5,891 nucleotides of DNA, taken from contig CAMPGR010000177.1 in the NCBI GenBank assembly GCA_946885605.1, forward strand, positions 1 through 5,891, written 5' to 3'. The stretch comes from an uncultured Pseudomonadota bacterium. GTDB lineage: Bacteria > Pseudomonadota > Gammaproteobacteria > Burkholderiales > SG8-41. This document shows, piece after piece, positions 1 to 5,891 of the stretch. A program made the position numbers and the translations under genes. Position 1 is the first letter of the stretch. Each line of letters starts with the position of its first letter. The notes under the pieces are model-generated. The model was not told where the DNA came from, ran no database searches, and worked only from the letters and a program-made list of their open reading frames with translations.

Positions 1-773
1 TCCTCGTGGTCGGCTCCACGGGCTCCGGCAAATCGACCACCATGGCCTCCATGATCGATTACCGCAACAACGTGCGCACCGGCCACATCCTCACCATAGA
101 GGACCCGATCGAATTCCTATTCAAGCACAAGAAATCGATCGTGAACCAGCGCGAAGTGCGCGTGGATACCTATACCTACGACAACGCGCTCATCAGCGCG
201 ATGCGCCAGGCGCCCGATCTCCTCATGATCGGCGAGATCCGCGACCGGCCGACGCTGCAGAGCGCGCTCCTGTTCGCGCAGACGGGGCATCTTTGCATGT
301 CGACGCTGCACGCGAACAACAGCTACAACGCGCTCAACCGCATCATGAACTTCTTCCCGCGCGAGGCGCGCGAGGCGCTGCTCGCCGACCTGTCGATCGC
401 GCTTCGCTGCATCATCTCGCAGCGTCTCGTCCCTACCGTCGATGGCAAGCGCACGCCCGCGGTCGAGATCCTGCTCAATACCAAGCACATCCAGGAGCTC
501 ATCAAGGACGGCGAGATCAGCCAGATCAAGGACGCGATCGACCAGAGCCTCTCGCCGGGATCGCAAACCTTCGAGCAGGCGCTCTATCATCTCTACAGCT
601 CCGGCAGGATCACCCTGGATGAGGCCCTCGCCTACTCCGATTCGCCGACCAACCTGCACTGGCTCATCAACAACGCGAAGGGTCCGATCAAGCCGCCTAC
701 CGAAGAAGATCTCACGGCGAAGGGCGCGGACGACCTCTCGAACATCAAGCTCAACCTCGACGCGCTGGGATAG
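1..773 (+). CDS. pilU: Type IV pilus retraction ATPase PilU, 5' partial
   Basis: Hexameric secretion-type ATPase at the cytoplasmic base of the type IV pilus; PilU works with PilT to power pilus retraction (family knowledge). The window opens inside the gene: the frame is open from the first base, with about 256 C-terminal codons visible out of roughly 370-390 usual for the family, so the N-terminal domain is missing. Seen directly: Walker A GSTGSGKST (bases 12-38), an Asp-box region around TIEDPIEF, Walker B-like LLMIGEIRD, and a His-box GHLCMSTLH. PilU is preferred over PilT because the segment after the His-box reads NRIMNFFPREAR, the PilT signature AIRNLIRE is replaced by QIKDAIDQS, and there is a PilU-like C-terminal tail ending NIKLNLDALG. 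The stop TAG is at 771-773, 15 bases before the proposed prmB start. Upstream genes, possibly pilT, cannot be seen. Confidence 0.93.
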   Translation, partial: LVVGSTGSGKSTTMASMIDYRNNVRTGHILTIEDPIEFLFKHKKSIVNQREVRVDTYTYDNALISAMRQAPDLLMIGEIRDRPTLQSALLFAQTGHLCMSTLHANNSYNALNRIMNFFPREAREALLADLSIALRCIISQRLVPTVDGKRTPAVEILLNTKHIQELIKDGEISQIKDAIDQSLSPGSQTFEQALYHLYSSGRITLDEALAYSDSPTNLHWLINNAKGPIKPPTEEDLTAKGADDLSNIKLNLDALG

Positions 774-776
774 AAA

Positions 777-797
777 GACAAGCGGGTCTTGTCCCGC
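777..797 (+). repeat. Small inverted repeats around the proposed prmB start
   Basis: GACAAG (777-782) and CTTGTC (788-793) form a perfect 6-bp stem with a 5-base loop. A competing stem, GCGGG (782-786) with CCCGC (793-797), overlaps it. Both begin just after the pilU stop, and both would hide the TTG codon at 789 in the stem or loop. No T-tract follows, so an intrinsic terminator is unlikely. The structure may dampen prmB translation, or it may mean that a downstream GTG is the real start. Confidence 0.35.
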
Positions 798-1769
798 CAC
801 TCGGTGCGGCATCGCGTTGTGAAGAAGCGCCCGCGCGGCACCCGTCGGCCGCTATTCCCGCGCACGGTCGAAGAACTCATCGACCATGGCGCCAGCCGGT
901 TCAAGGCAGCTCGCCTTGCGTTCGGTCACGGGCTCGCAAGCGCCGGGGACGAAGCAGCGTACCTGACAGCGCACGCGCTCGGTCTGCCCCCCGATGAGCT
1001 TTCCGATCATCTCGGCAGAAGCGCTGCGCGCAACGAGGTCCGCAAAGCGCTTCGGCTCTTCGAGCGCCGCATCGAAGCGCGCAAGCCGGCCGCCTACCTG
1101 GCCCGCGCCGCCTGGCTCGCGGGCCTGCGCTTTCACGTCAACGAAAATGTCATCGTCCCGCGCTCCTATATCGCCGAGCTGCTGCGCGAGGATCTCGCAC
1201 CCTGGATAGCGCAACCGGTGAAGGTGCGCTCGGCGCTCGACCTTTGCACCGGGTCCGGATGCCTGGCGATCCTGCTGGCGCACAGTTTTCCGCGCGCGCG
1301 TATCGATGCGAGCGACATCTCCGGGAAGGCGTTGCGCGTCGCACGCCGCAACGTCGCGGACTATGGGCTCGAATCGCGCATCGATCTCGTCCGCTCCGAC
1401 CTCTACCGTGCGCTTGCCGGCAAGCGCTACGACTTGATCGTTTCCAACCCGCCCTATGTCACGGCGGCGAAGATGCGGCGCCTTCCCCCCGAATACCGGC
1501 ACGAGCCACCGCTCGCGCTCGCGGGAGGACGCGACGGGCTGGATTTCGTGCGTGTCATCCTGAGTGAAGCGCCCGAGCATCTCCATCCGGGCGGCATGCT
1601 GGTGGTGGAGACGGGACACAGCCGCCATCGTGTCGAGCGCGCGTTTCCGCATACACCCTTCATCTGGCCAGAGACGAGCGGCGGCGACGACTGCGTTTTC
1701 GTGATCACCCGCGAAGAGCTGGCGCAGCCGGCGCTCCCCGTAGCCCGAGATCGCGCAGAAGTTCGCTGA
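789..1769 (+). CDS. prmB: Ribosomal protein L3 N5-glutamine methyltransferase PrmB
   Basis: SAM-dependent methyltransferase that methylates a glutamine side chain of ribosomal protein L3 in the cytoplasm, supporting large-subunit assembly (family knowledge). Seen: SAM motif I DLCTGSGCLAI (residues 151-161), catalytic NPPY (220-223) binding the Gln side chain, and an N-terminal helical domain. PrmB rather than PrmC (HemK) is indicated by VIVPRSYIAELL (121-132), by EYRHEP after NPPY and by the ending [14 protein letters not shown]. Length is 326 aa against about 310 for E. coli PrmB. The start is uncertain. TTG at 789 gives a basic leader of about 23 residues before the conserved part and lies inside a small inverted repeat (777-793). 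In-frame GTG codons at 804 and 819 are alternatives, and none has a good Shine-Dalgarno sequence. It probably shares a transcript with pilU. Its last 21 codons overlap rluB on the other strand. Confidence 0.93.
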   Translation: MSRHSVRHRVVKKRPRGTRRPLFPRTVEELIDHGASRFKAARLAFGHGLASAGDEAAYLTAHALGLPPDELSDHLGRSAARNEVRKALRLFERRIEARKPAAYLARAAWLAGLRFHVNENVIVPRSYIAELLREDLAPWIAQPVKVRSALDLCTGSGCLAILLAHSFPRARIDASDISGKALRVARRNVADYGLESRIDLVRSDLYRALAGKRYDLIVSNPPYVTAAKMRRLPPEYRHEPPLALAGGRDGLDFVRVILSEAPEHLHPGGMLVVETGHSRHRVERAFPHTPFIWPETSGGDDCVFVITREELAQPALPVARDRAEVR

Positions 1770-2529
1770 CTTCCGCGCGCTCGAGTTCCTGCCACTGCCC
1801 GCGTTTGAGGCGCGGCGGCAGGCGAATGCTGCCGAAGCGCACCCGCATGAGGCGGCTCACCGTCACCCCGAGCGCCTCGAACATGCGCCGCACGATGCGG
1901 TTGCGCCCCTCAGCCAGGACGATGCGATACCAATGGTTGGCGCCCTCGCCGCCGGCATCCTCGATCGCGATCAAGCGCGCCGGTCCATCCTCGAGCTGGA
2001 TGCCGCGCGTGAGGCGCGCGAGCTGCTCGGGCTTGAGCTGCCCGAGCACCCGCACCGCATACTCGCGCTCCAGCGCGTAACGCGGGTGCATCATGCGATT
2101 CGCGAGTTCCCCGGAGGTCGTGAATGCGAGTAGCCCGCCAGTGTTGTAGTCGAGACGCCCGATCGCGATCCATTTGCCGCCACGCACGCGGGGCAAGCGA
2201 TCGAACACCGTCACGCGCTCCTCGGGATCCGCGCGCGAGACGATTTCGCCTTCGGGTTTGTGATACAGGATTACGCGCGGAAGGCGCTCCGCCGCGGGCC
2301 CGCGCACGACCCGCCGCCCGACACGGATCACATCGCGTGACGAAACGCGGGTGCCGATCGTCGCGACTTCGCCATTCACCGTGACGCGGCCGTTGCGTAT
2401 CCATTCTTCCATGGTGCGCCGCGAGCCGAGTCCCGCCTGGGCGAGCAACTTCTGAAGTTTCTGGGTGGACTCTGCTTGCGGGCCGGAAACGGGATGCGCT
2501 ACGCGCCTTGACTTTCGCACCGCGGTCAC
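1705..2529 (-). CDS. rluB: 23S rRNA pseudouridine synthase RluB
   Basis: Converts the uridine equivalent to E. coli 23S rRNA position 2605 to pseudouridine, a site-specific modification near the peptidyl transferase centre (family knowledge). Seen: an N-terminal S4 RNA-binding domain (about residues 22-70, [16 protein letters not shown]), then the RsuA-type catalytic domain with YHKPEGE (89-95) and [11 protein letters not shown] (124-134), whose Asp127 is the predicted catalytic nucleophile. ELANRMMHP and QLEDGP match RluB better than RluE, RluF or RsuA. The length is 274 aa, with a short basic C-terminus and without the long tail found in E. coli. The GTG start at 2529-2527 shares the sequence GTGA with the recR stop, which suggests translational coupling. 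The 3' end overlaps prmB by 65 bases, and no terminator is visible. Confidence 0.93.
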   Translation of the reverse strand: MTAVRKSRRVAHPVSGPQAESTQKLQKLLAQAGLGSRRTMEEWIRNGRVTVNGEVATIGTRVSSRDVIRVGRRVVRGPAAERLPRVILYHKPEGEIVSRADPEERVTVFDRLPRVRGGKWIAIGRLDYNTGGLLAFTTSGELANRMMHPRYALEREYAVRVLGQLKPEQLARLTRGIQLEDGPARLIAIEDAGGEGANHWYRIVLAEGRNRIVRRMFEALGVTVSRLMRVRFGSIRLPPRLKRGQWQELERAEVSELLRDLGLRGAPAAPALRG

Positions 2530-3122
2530 ACGGCGCGCCGCTCGAGCACCGCCTGCGCGAGCGTGCCGCTGTCCACATGCTCGAGCTCGCCCCCCACCGG
2601 CAGCCCGCGCGCGATGCGGGTCACGTTAACCCCGTGCTGGCGCAGCAACTCGCCGACGTAATGCGCGGTCGCCTCGCCTTCAACCGTGAAATTCGTGGCG
2701 AGGATCACTTCGCGCACAATACCGTCGGAAGCGCGTTTGACGAGCCGATCGAGATGGATCTCCCTGGGGCCTATGCCGTCGAGCGGAGAGAGCGTCCCCA
2801 TGAGCACGAAGTAGAGGCCGTGAAAGCACTGCGCCTGCTCCATCATGAGGAGATCGCCAGGGCTCTCCACGACGCAGAGTTGCGTCGGGTCGCGACGCGG
2901 CGATCGGCACAACGCGCAGACCGGTTCCTCCGCAAAGCTGTTGCACTTCTCGCAATGGCGGATGCGCTCCAGCGCAAGCGCCAGCGCGCTGGTCAGGCGC
3001 CGCGCACCCGGCGTATCCCGCTGTAGCAGATGGTAGGCCATGCGCTGCGCCGATTTCGGACCCACGCCCGGCAGGCAGCGCAGGGCTTCGACGAGCTCTT
3101 CGAGAGTCGAGGGCGTTTTCAC
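2526..3122 (-). CDS. recR: Recombination mediator protein RecR
   Basis: Acts with RecO (and RecF) to load RecA on SSB-coated single-stranded DNA at gaps; RecR rings clamp DNA (family knowledge). Seen in order: a helix-hairpin-helix region [17 protein letters not shown] (residues 17-33); a four-cysteine zinc site at C57, C60, C69 and C72; a Toprim domain with CVVESPGD (83-90) and EGEATAHY (148-155); and the C-terminal motif [11 protein letters not shown] (174-184). At 198 aa it is full length (E. coli 201). The GTG start is chosen because it aligns with the E. coli N-terminus ([20 protein letters not shown] follows at the same distance); there is no clear Shine-Dalgarno sequence. It lies 57 bases after ybaB, and its TGA overlaps the rluB start by 4 bases. 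All key residues are present. Confidence 0.97.
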   Translation of the reverse strand: MKTPSTLEELVEALRCLPGVGPKSAQRMAYHLLQRDTPGARRLTSALALALERIRHCEKCNSFAEEPVCALCRSPRRDPTQLCVVESPGDLLMMEQAQCFHGLYFVLMGTLSPLDGIGPREIHLDRLVKRASDGIVREVILATNFTVEGEATAHYVGELLRQHGVNVTRIARGLPVGGELEHVDSGTLAQAVLERRAV

Positions 3123-3179
3123 GCGCTGAGCGGGCAGAGTGAGGAAAGCCGCGTTATGGAGGTTCGCTCGACGCGCGCT

Positions 3180-3503
3180 TCAAAAGGGCATCTTGAAGCC
3201 GGGCGGCATCGGCATGCCCGCAGTGATCGCGGACATCTTCTCCTGCACGGTGGTTTCCACCCGCCGCACCGCGTCGTTGACGGCCGCCGCGATGAGATCT
3301 TCCAGCATGTCCTTGTCTTCCTGGAGCAGGCTCGGATCGATCGCGACGCGCTTCACGTCATGGCGGCAAGTCATCACGACTTTGACCATGCCGGCCCCCG
3401 ACTGGCCCTCCACTTCCGTGGCGGCCAGCTCGTCCTGCACCTTCTTCATGTTCTCCTGCATCTGCTGCGCCTGCTTCATCAGGCCAGCGAGTCCGCCTTT
3501 CAT
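3180..3503 (-). CDS. ybaB: YbaB/EbfC family nucleoid-associated protein
   Basis: Small dimeric DNA-binding protein of the YbaB/EbfC family, thought to coat and organise nucleoid DNA; its precise role is unsettled. At 107 aa it is typical (about 100-115). Seen: an N-terminal amphipathic helix rich in Met, Gln and Lys (residues 1-27, [21 protein letters not shown]); a central beta region with [21 protein letters not shown]; a C-terminal helix [16 protein letters not shown]; and the Pro/Met-rich tail [11 protein letters not shown] that is common in the family. The ATG start has the best Shine-Dalgarno sequence in the window, AAGGAG at 3514-3509, 5 bases from the ATG. It follows dnaX by 31 bases and precedes recR, the widely conserved dnaX-ybaB-recR order, so it is probably cotranscribed with both. 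Confidence 0.96.
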   Translation of the reverse strand: MKGGLAGLMKQAQQMQENMKKVQDELAATEVEGQSGAGMVKVVMTCRHDVKRVAIDPSLLQEDKDMLEDLIAAAVNDAVRRVETTVQEKMSAITAGMPMPPGFKMPF

Positions 3504-3534
3504 GCTTGCTCCTTGGCTAAGTCGTTTACCGCTC

Positions 3535-5091
3535 TCACTGCACCGGCTTGATCGTCGATTCGACCACGCGCGCGTCGAAGTTTTCCACGAGCTCCCGCAC
3601 GAACGGATCCTGCTCGATCTCCGCGACGGCCTGCGCCTGCCGGCGCTGCCGCTCGCGGTCCGCGAGCGCGGCGGGCGAGCTGCCGTTGCCGTCTCCCACG
3701 GTGATCGTCACGCGCACGTTCGCGCCGAAGCGCTGCTGCAGCGCCGCCCTCAACTTCTCCTGGTAGGGCTTGTCGAGGAGCCGCTCGTGGAGCCTTGCGA
3801 TGGAAAGCTCGATGCGCTCCGCGTCCTGATGGATAAGCTCGCAATGCTGCGCCAGCATGCGCGTCATGCCGGAGAGGCCCAGTTGCTCGATCAGGGTGCT
3901 CCAGTCCGCCTTATCGTCGTTTTTTTTTGCAGCGGCCGGCTCATCAGCGCCTGCTTCGCCCGGCACGGAAGCGGCGCGCGGCGCAGGCGCGGCCGCCGCA
4001 GCGCGTGGCGCACCGGGCGCGAAAGCGAGCATGCGCAGCAACGTCATGGTAAATCCCGCGTACTCGTCAGGAGCGAGCCCGATGTCGGCGCGTCCCTGCA
4101 GCGCTATCTGGTAATAGAGCTGCAGGTCCTCCGGGTCGAAGGACCGCGCGAGCTCGAGCAGGCTTTCGCGCTCCGGCTCGTCTTCGGCAACCGCGTCCGG
4201 CAGCACTTGCAGCAATGCAAGACGGTGCAGGAGGACGCCCAGGTCCTGCAGCGCCATCTCGAGTGACAGGCTGCGCCCCGCCATGCGATCGGCCTCCGCG
4301 ATAAGGGCAGCCGCATCGCCTGCAGCGAGCGCCCGCAGCAGAGTGTGGAGGTAACCCTGGTCGACCGCACCGAGCATGGCGCGCACCGCAGCCTCTTCCA
4401 CCCGGCCGCCGCCATGCGCGATCGCCTGGTCGAGCAGGCTCAAGGCATCGCGCATGCTGCCCTGCGCGGCGCGGGCGAGCAACCCCAGCGCGGGAGCTTC
4501 GAACGCCACGCCTTCCGCTTCGAGTATTTTTTGGAGCTGAGAGCGGATCTGCGCCTGCGGAATCTGCTTCAGGTTGAACTGCAGGCAGCGCGACAGCACC
4601 GTCACCGGTATCTTCTGCGGGTCGGTTGTCGCGAGCACGAACTTCACGTGCTCGGGCGGCTCCTCGAGCGTCTTCAGCATCGCGTTGAACGCACTGCGCG
4701 AGAGCATGTGTACCTCGTCGATGATGTAGACCTTGTAGCGGCCGCTGGTCGGCGCGTAGAGCGCGCTCTCCAGCAGCTCCCGCATGTTGTCGACCTGTGT
4801 ATTCGAAGCGGCGTCGAGCTCGACGAGATCCACGTATCGTCCGGCGTCGATCTCCGTGCACGCACGGCACTGCCCGCATGGCTCCGCGCTTACCCCGGTT
4901 TCGCAGTTGAGCGCCTTGGCGATGATGCGGGCGAGCGTGGTCTTGCCCACGCCACGCGTGCCGGTGAAAAGATAGGCGTGATGGAGGCGCTGATCACGCA
5001 GCGCGTTGGTCAGTGCCGTGACGACATGCTCCTGTCCCACGAGCTGGGAAAAGGAACGCGGACGCCACTTTCGGGCAAGAACCTGTGTCAC
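3535..5091 (-). CDS. dnaX: DNA polymerase III subunit tau (and probably gamma), DnaX
   Basis: Motor subunit of the sliding-clamp loader; tau also tethers the polymerase alpha subunit. Seen: the N-terminal signature [11 protein letters not shown]; Walker A GTRGVGKT (residues 44-51); a zinc site at C63, C72, C75 and C78; Walker B IIDEVHML (123-130); the arginine-finger motif SRC (167-169); and a collar domain (about 220-350). An Ala/Pro-rich linker (about 353-388) follows, then a C-terminal domain (about 392-518) resembling the E. coli alpha-binding domain V, with [13 protein letters not shown] near the end. At 518 aa it is much shorter than E. coli tau (643). The missing length falls where domain IV, which binds DnaB helicase, would be. 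The GTG start is placed by alignment with E. coli (QVLARKWRP near residue 3); the Shine-Dalgarno sequence is poor. A nine-A run at codons 388-391 is a likely slippage site (separate entry). Confidence 0.97.
   Translation of the reverse strand: MTQVLARKWRPRSFSQLVGQEHVVTALTNALRDQRLHHAYLFTGTRGVGKTTLARIIAKALNCETGVSAEPCGQCRACTEIDAGRYVDLVELDAASNTQVDNMRELLESALYAPTSGRYKVYIIDEVHMLSRSAFNAMLKTLEEPPEHVKFVLATTDPQKIPVTVLSRCLQFNLKQIPQAQIRSQLQKILEAEGVAFEAPALGLLARAAQGSMRDALSLLDQAIAHGGGRVEEAAVRAMLGAVDQGYLHTLLRALAAGDAAALIAEADRMAGRSLSLEMALQDLGVLLHRLALLQVLPDAVAEDEPERESLLELARSFDPEDLQLYYQIALQGRADIGLAPDEYAGFTMTLLRMLAFAPGAPRAAAAAPAPRAASVPGEAGADEPAAAKKNDDKADWSTLIEQLGLSGMTRMLAQHCELIHQDAERIELSIARLHERLLDKPYQEKLRAALQQRFGANVRVTITVGDGNGSSPAALADRERQRRQAQAVAEIEQDPFVRELVENFDARVVESTIKPVQ
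3911..3928 (-). promoter_or_regulatory. dnaX: Slippery A9 run in dnaX with immediate -1 stop (tau/gamma switch)
   Basis: On the coding strand, nine consecutive A residues (3928-3920) span codons GCA AAA AAA AAC, residues 388-391. Slipping to the -1 frame reads AAA CGA CGA TAA, with the stop at 3913-3911, giving a product of about 393 residues ending K-R-R. The +1 frame meets TGA at 3893-3891. Known precedents are the -1 ribosomal frameshift on A AAA AAG in E. coli dnaX and transcriptional slippage on a nine-A run in Thermus dnaX. I see no good internal Shine-Dalgarno sequence 10-14 bases upstream. A possible stem, CTGGAG/CTCCGG, starts about 15 bases downstream, further than usual for a frameshift stimulator. 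Transcriptional slippage is therefore at least as likely as ribosomal frameshifting. That it works is inferred. Confidence 0.75.
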
Positions 5092-5142
5092 GGCGATGCG
5101 GTGTGCGGTTGATGGTGCGCGGCCGGGCCGCCGCTCGCACGC

Positions 5143-5173
5143 ATTTTACCGCGCGGTACGCGCTTGCTGCCAG
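5143..5173 (-). promoter_or_regulatory. Possible dnaX promoter
   Basis: In the 132-base gap between pagL and dnaX, the minus strand has TAAAAT (5148-5143), one mismatch from the sigma-70 -10 consensus. CTGGCA (5173-5168) is a 4/6 match to the -35, but the 19-base spacer is longer than ideal. The 5' leader would be about 45 bases. The -10 overlaps a 12-bp palindrome TACCGCGCGGTA (5147-5158) that could be an operator or chance. dnaX could equally be read from the ffs promoter through pagL. Confidence 0.25.
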
Positions 5174-5179
5174 CCTTGG

Positions 5180-5225
5180 AACCGTTCGGTAGTGTCTCAG
5201 TTTGAAAAGACACCACCAACCGTTC
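5180..5225. repeat. 30-bp inverted repeat flanked by 8-bp direct repeats (insertion scar-like)
   Basis: AACCGTTC occurs at 5180-5187 and again at 5218-5225. Exactly between them lie GGTAGTGTCT (5188-5197), a 10-base centre (5198-5207) and AGACACCACC (5208-5217). The two arms pair over 10 positions with one mismatch (a G-U wobble in minus-strand RNA), and neither repeat extends past the shared junctions. This is the form of a minute transposon-derived element with terminal inverted repeats and an 8-bp target duplication, or of a scar left by internal deletion. The second direct repeat covers part of the pagL stop codon without altering the protein. In RNA it would form a stem-loop right after pagL. 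No U-tract follows, so it may protect a 3' end rather than terminate transcription. Confidence 0.6.
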
Positions 5226-5766
5226 AGAAGCGGTACTGAAAACGAACCTGGTGGAAATTGATTCCGCTGTTCGGCCGCTTGATGTCGGCATTCGAAAGAT
5301 GCTGGAACCGGTAACCGAAGTCGTAGCGCCCCTTCGGGCCAAAGCGCACGCCCGCGCCGATGTGCTCGCCGAACTGGAAGCTCGTGCTGAAGCGCTTGTC
5401 GCCGAGTGAAGTGTCGGACAGAAGATGAAACCCGATGCCGGCTTCGAGGTACGGTCCGTCGAGGTCGTTCTGCTGCAGCCGGAAAACGGGCGTGAGCCCG
5501 ATGTCGAAAAGCTCCTCATTGAAACCGGGTGGCGAGCTCCCGCGCCAGTAACCCGCAGCGAGGTCCCAGTAACCGCCCAAGTGCCAGTTGCGGCCCTGGA
5601 ACCAGCGCTGGTTCCAGTCCCACTGCACGCCAATGCGTGCCATATCGGTTCCGTCGCCGCGACCGCTCTCGATCGACAGGCCATCGATCGCGTACGAGTG
5701 GGCGGCTGCGAGCGCACAGGCGAGCGCCGCTGCGGCGAGCGCTGCCTTCGTCGTTCTGGTTTTCAT
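5224..5766 (-). CDS. pagL: Lipid A 3-O-deacylase (PagL family, outer-membrane beta-barrel)
   Basis: Predicted outer-membrane enzyme that removes the 3-O-linked acyl chain from lipid A, altering LPS (family knowledge). Seen: a signal peptide (residues 1-26, basic MKTRTTK, Ala-rich core, likely cleavage after SYA); alternating aromatic/polar strands typical of a small 8-stranded barrel; and C-terminal FQYRF, where the terminal Phe fits barrel insertion. The active-site motif FQHLSNADIKRPNSGINF (154-171) supplies His156 and Ser158, matching His126 and Ser128 of Pseudomonas aeruginosa PagL. By residue spacing, the position of Glu140 falls on Asn170. At 180 aa the length fits the family. The ATG start is supported by the signal peptide; the Shine-Dalgarno sequence is weak (GGAT about 10 bases upstream). 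It lies between ffs and dnaX, about 56 bases after the RNA end. Family assignment is firm, but activity on lipid A is inferred. Confidence 0.88.
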   Translation of the reverse strand: MKTRTTKAALAAAALACALAAAHSYAIDGLSIESGRGDGTDMARIGVQWDWNQRWFQGRNWHLGGYWDLAAGYWRGSSPPGFNEELFDIGLTPVFRLQQNDLDGPYLEAGIGFHLLSDTSLGDKRFSTSFQFGEHIGAGVRFGPKGRYDFGYRFQHLSNADIKRPNSGINFHQVRFQYRF

Positions 5767-5822
5767 GTCGCCAATCCGCTTGTTGGCTTGTTGTTATCTG
5801 GAGAATCGCACGACCGCAAATT

Positions 5823-5891
5823 GGGGTGGCGAGCCTAACCCCCGGCACTTGCAGAGAATAGCTGTGGCTGCTTCCTTCCGGACCTGACCAG
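5823..5891 (-). ncRNA. ffs: Signal recognition particle 4.5S RNA, 3' portion
   Basis: The RNA scaffold of the bacterial SRP binds Ffh and targets nascent membrane proteins to FtsY and the translocon. On the minus strand the window edge begins within the conserved domain IV: GGTCAGGTCCGGAAGGAAGC (5889-5870), containing the GGAA tetraloop (5879-5876) and the Ffh-binding loop sequences. CAGCC follows, and later GTGCCGGGGG, which matches the GTGCCGGG stretch near the 3' end of E. coli 4.5S RNA. The 3' end is placed near 5823 after GCCACCCC, by analogy with the C-rich E. coli end. The 5' strand of the hairpin lies beyond the window. No hairpin plus T-tract is visible between here and pagL, so the 3' end may come from processing, and ffs transcription could feed the downstream genes. 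Confidence 0.93.

Noticed and set aside
117..812. 231-codon open frame on the minus strand opposite pilU
   Set aside because: The PilU motifs on the plus strand are unambiguous; this frame is Arg/Glu/Val-rich and matches no known fold.
3139..4266. 375-codon open frame on the plus strand opposite ybaB and dnaX
   Set aside because: It is a shadow of GC-rich genes on the other strand: the composition is Arg/Ser/His-rich without motifs, and it covers well-supported DnaX and YbaB coding sequence.
4527..4532. Run of six A on the dnaX coding strand as a second slippage site
   Set aside because: The run is short, falls in the ATPase core, and the -1 frame after it stays open for a long distance, so it would not produce a useful short form.
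4345..5112. 255-codon open frame on the plus strand opposite the dnaX ATPase domain
   Set aside because: It is antisense to highly conserved DnaX motifs, has no recognisable domain and shows typical high-GC shadow composition.
5192..5213. GTGTC/GACAC pair as an activator binding site (sigma-54 enhancer type)
   Set aside because: It is part of the longer inverted repeat bounded by direct repeats, and no -24/-12 promoter was seen nearby; an insertion-type origin explains more of the sequence.
5188..5217. Stem-loop after pagL read as an intrinsic terminator
   Set aside because: No T-tract follows on either strand. It is kept as an inverted repeat, possibly a transcript-end stabiliser.
1..5891. 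CRISPR array, tRNA genes, integrase or toxin-antitoxin modules
   Set aside because: No spaced direct-repeat series, no tRNA cloverleaf sequence and no such protein motifs were found on either strand; the gene content is housekeeping.

Overview
The window looks like a stretch of chromosome from a GC-rich Gram-negative proteobacterium, most likely a betaproteobacterium. This rests on gene content and protein resemblance only (PilU-type pilus ATPase, outer-membrane PagL, RecR, RluB and PrmB of proteobacterial type); no phylogeny was possible. It is mostly housekeeping sequence, densely packed and without a large mobile element.

Left part, plus strand: the 3' two thirds of pilU (type IV pilus retraction ATPase; the 5' end lies outside the window), then 15 bases later prmB (glutamine methyltransferase for ribosomal protein L3). 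prmB runs tail to tail into rluB and the two coding regions overlap by 65 bases.

Middle and right part, minus strand, in transcription order from the right edge: the 3' half of ffs (4.5S SRP RNA), pagL (lipid A 3-O-deacylase), dnaX (DNA polymerase III tau/gamma), ybaB, recR and rluB. dnaX-ybaB-recR is a widely conserved cluster, and an SRP RNA gene upstream of dnaX is also known from other bacteria. recR and rluB share a GTGA stop/start overlap. The cluster joins clamp loading (DnaX), a nucleoid-associated protein (YbaB), gap repair (RecR) and 23S rRNA modification (RluB). pagL, an envelope-remodelling enzyme, is the functional outlier between ffs and dnaX.

I found no new multi-gene system. 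The two most interesting signals are small. (1) A run of nine A residues in dnaX, where slippage in either direction reaches a stop within about 30 bases; it would produce a gamma-like short form lacking only the C-terminal alpha-binding domain. (2) Just downstream of pagL, a 30-bp imperfect inverted repeat flanked exactly by 8-bp perfect direct repeats, which looks like a tiny transposon-derived insertion or scar with a target-site duplication.
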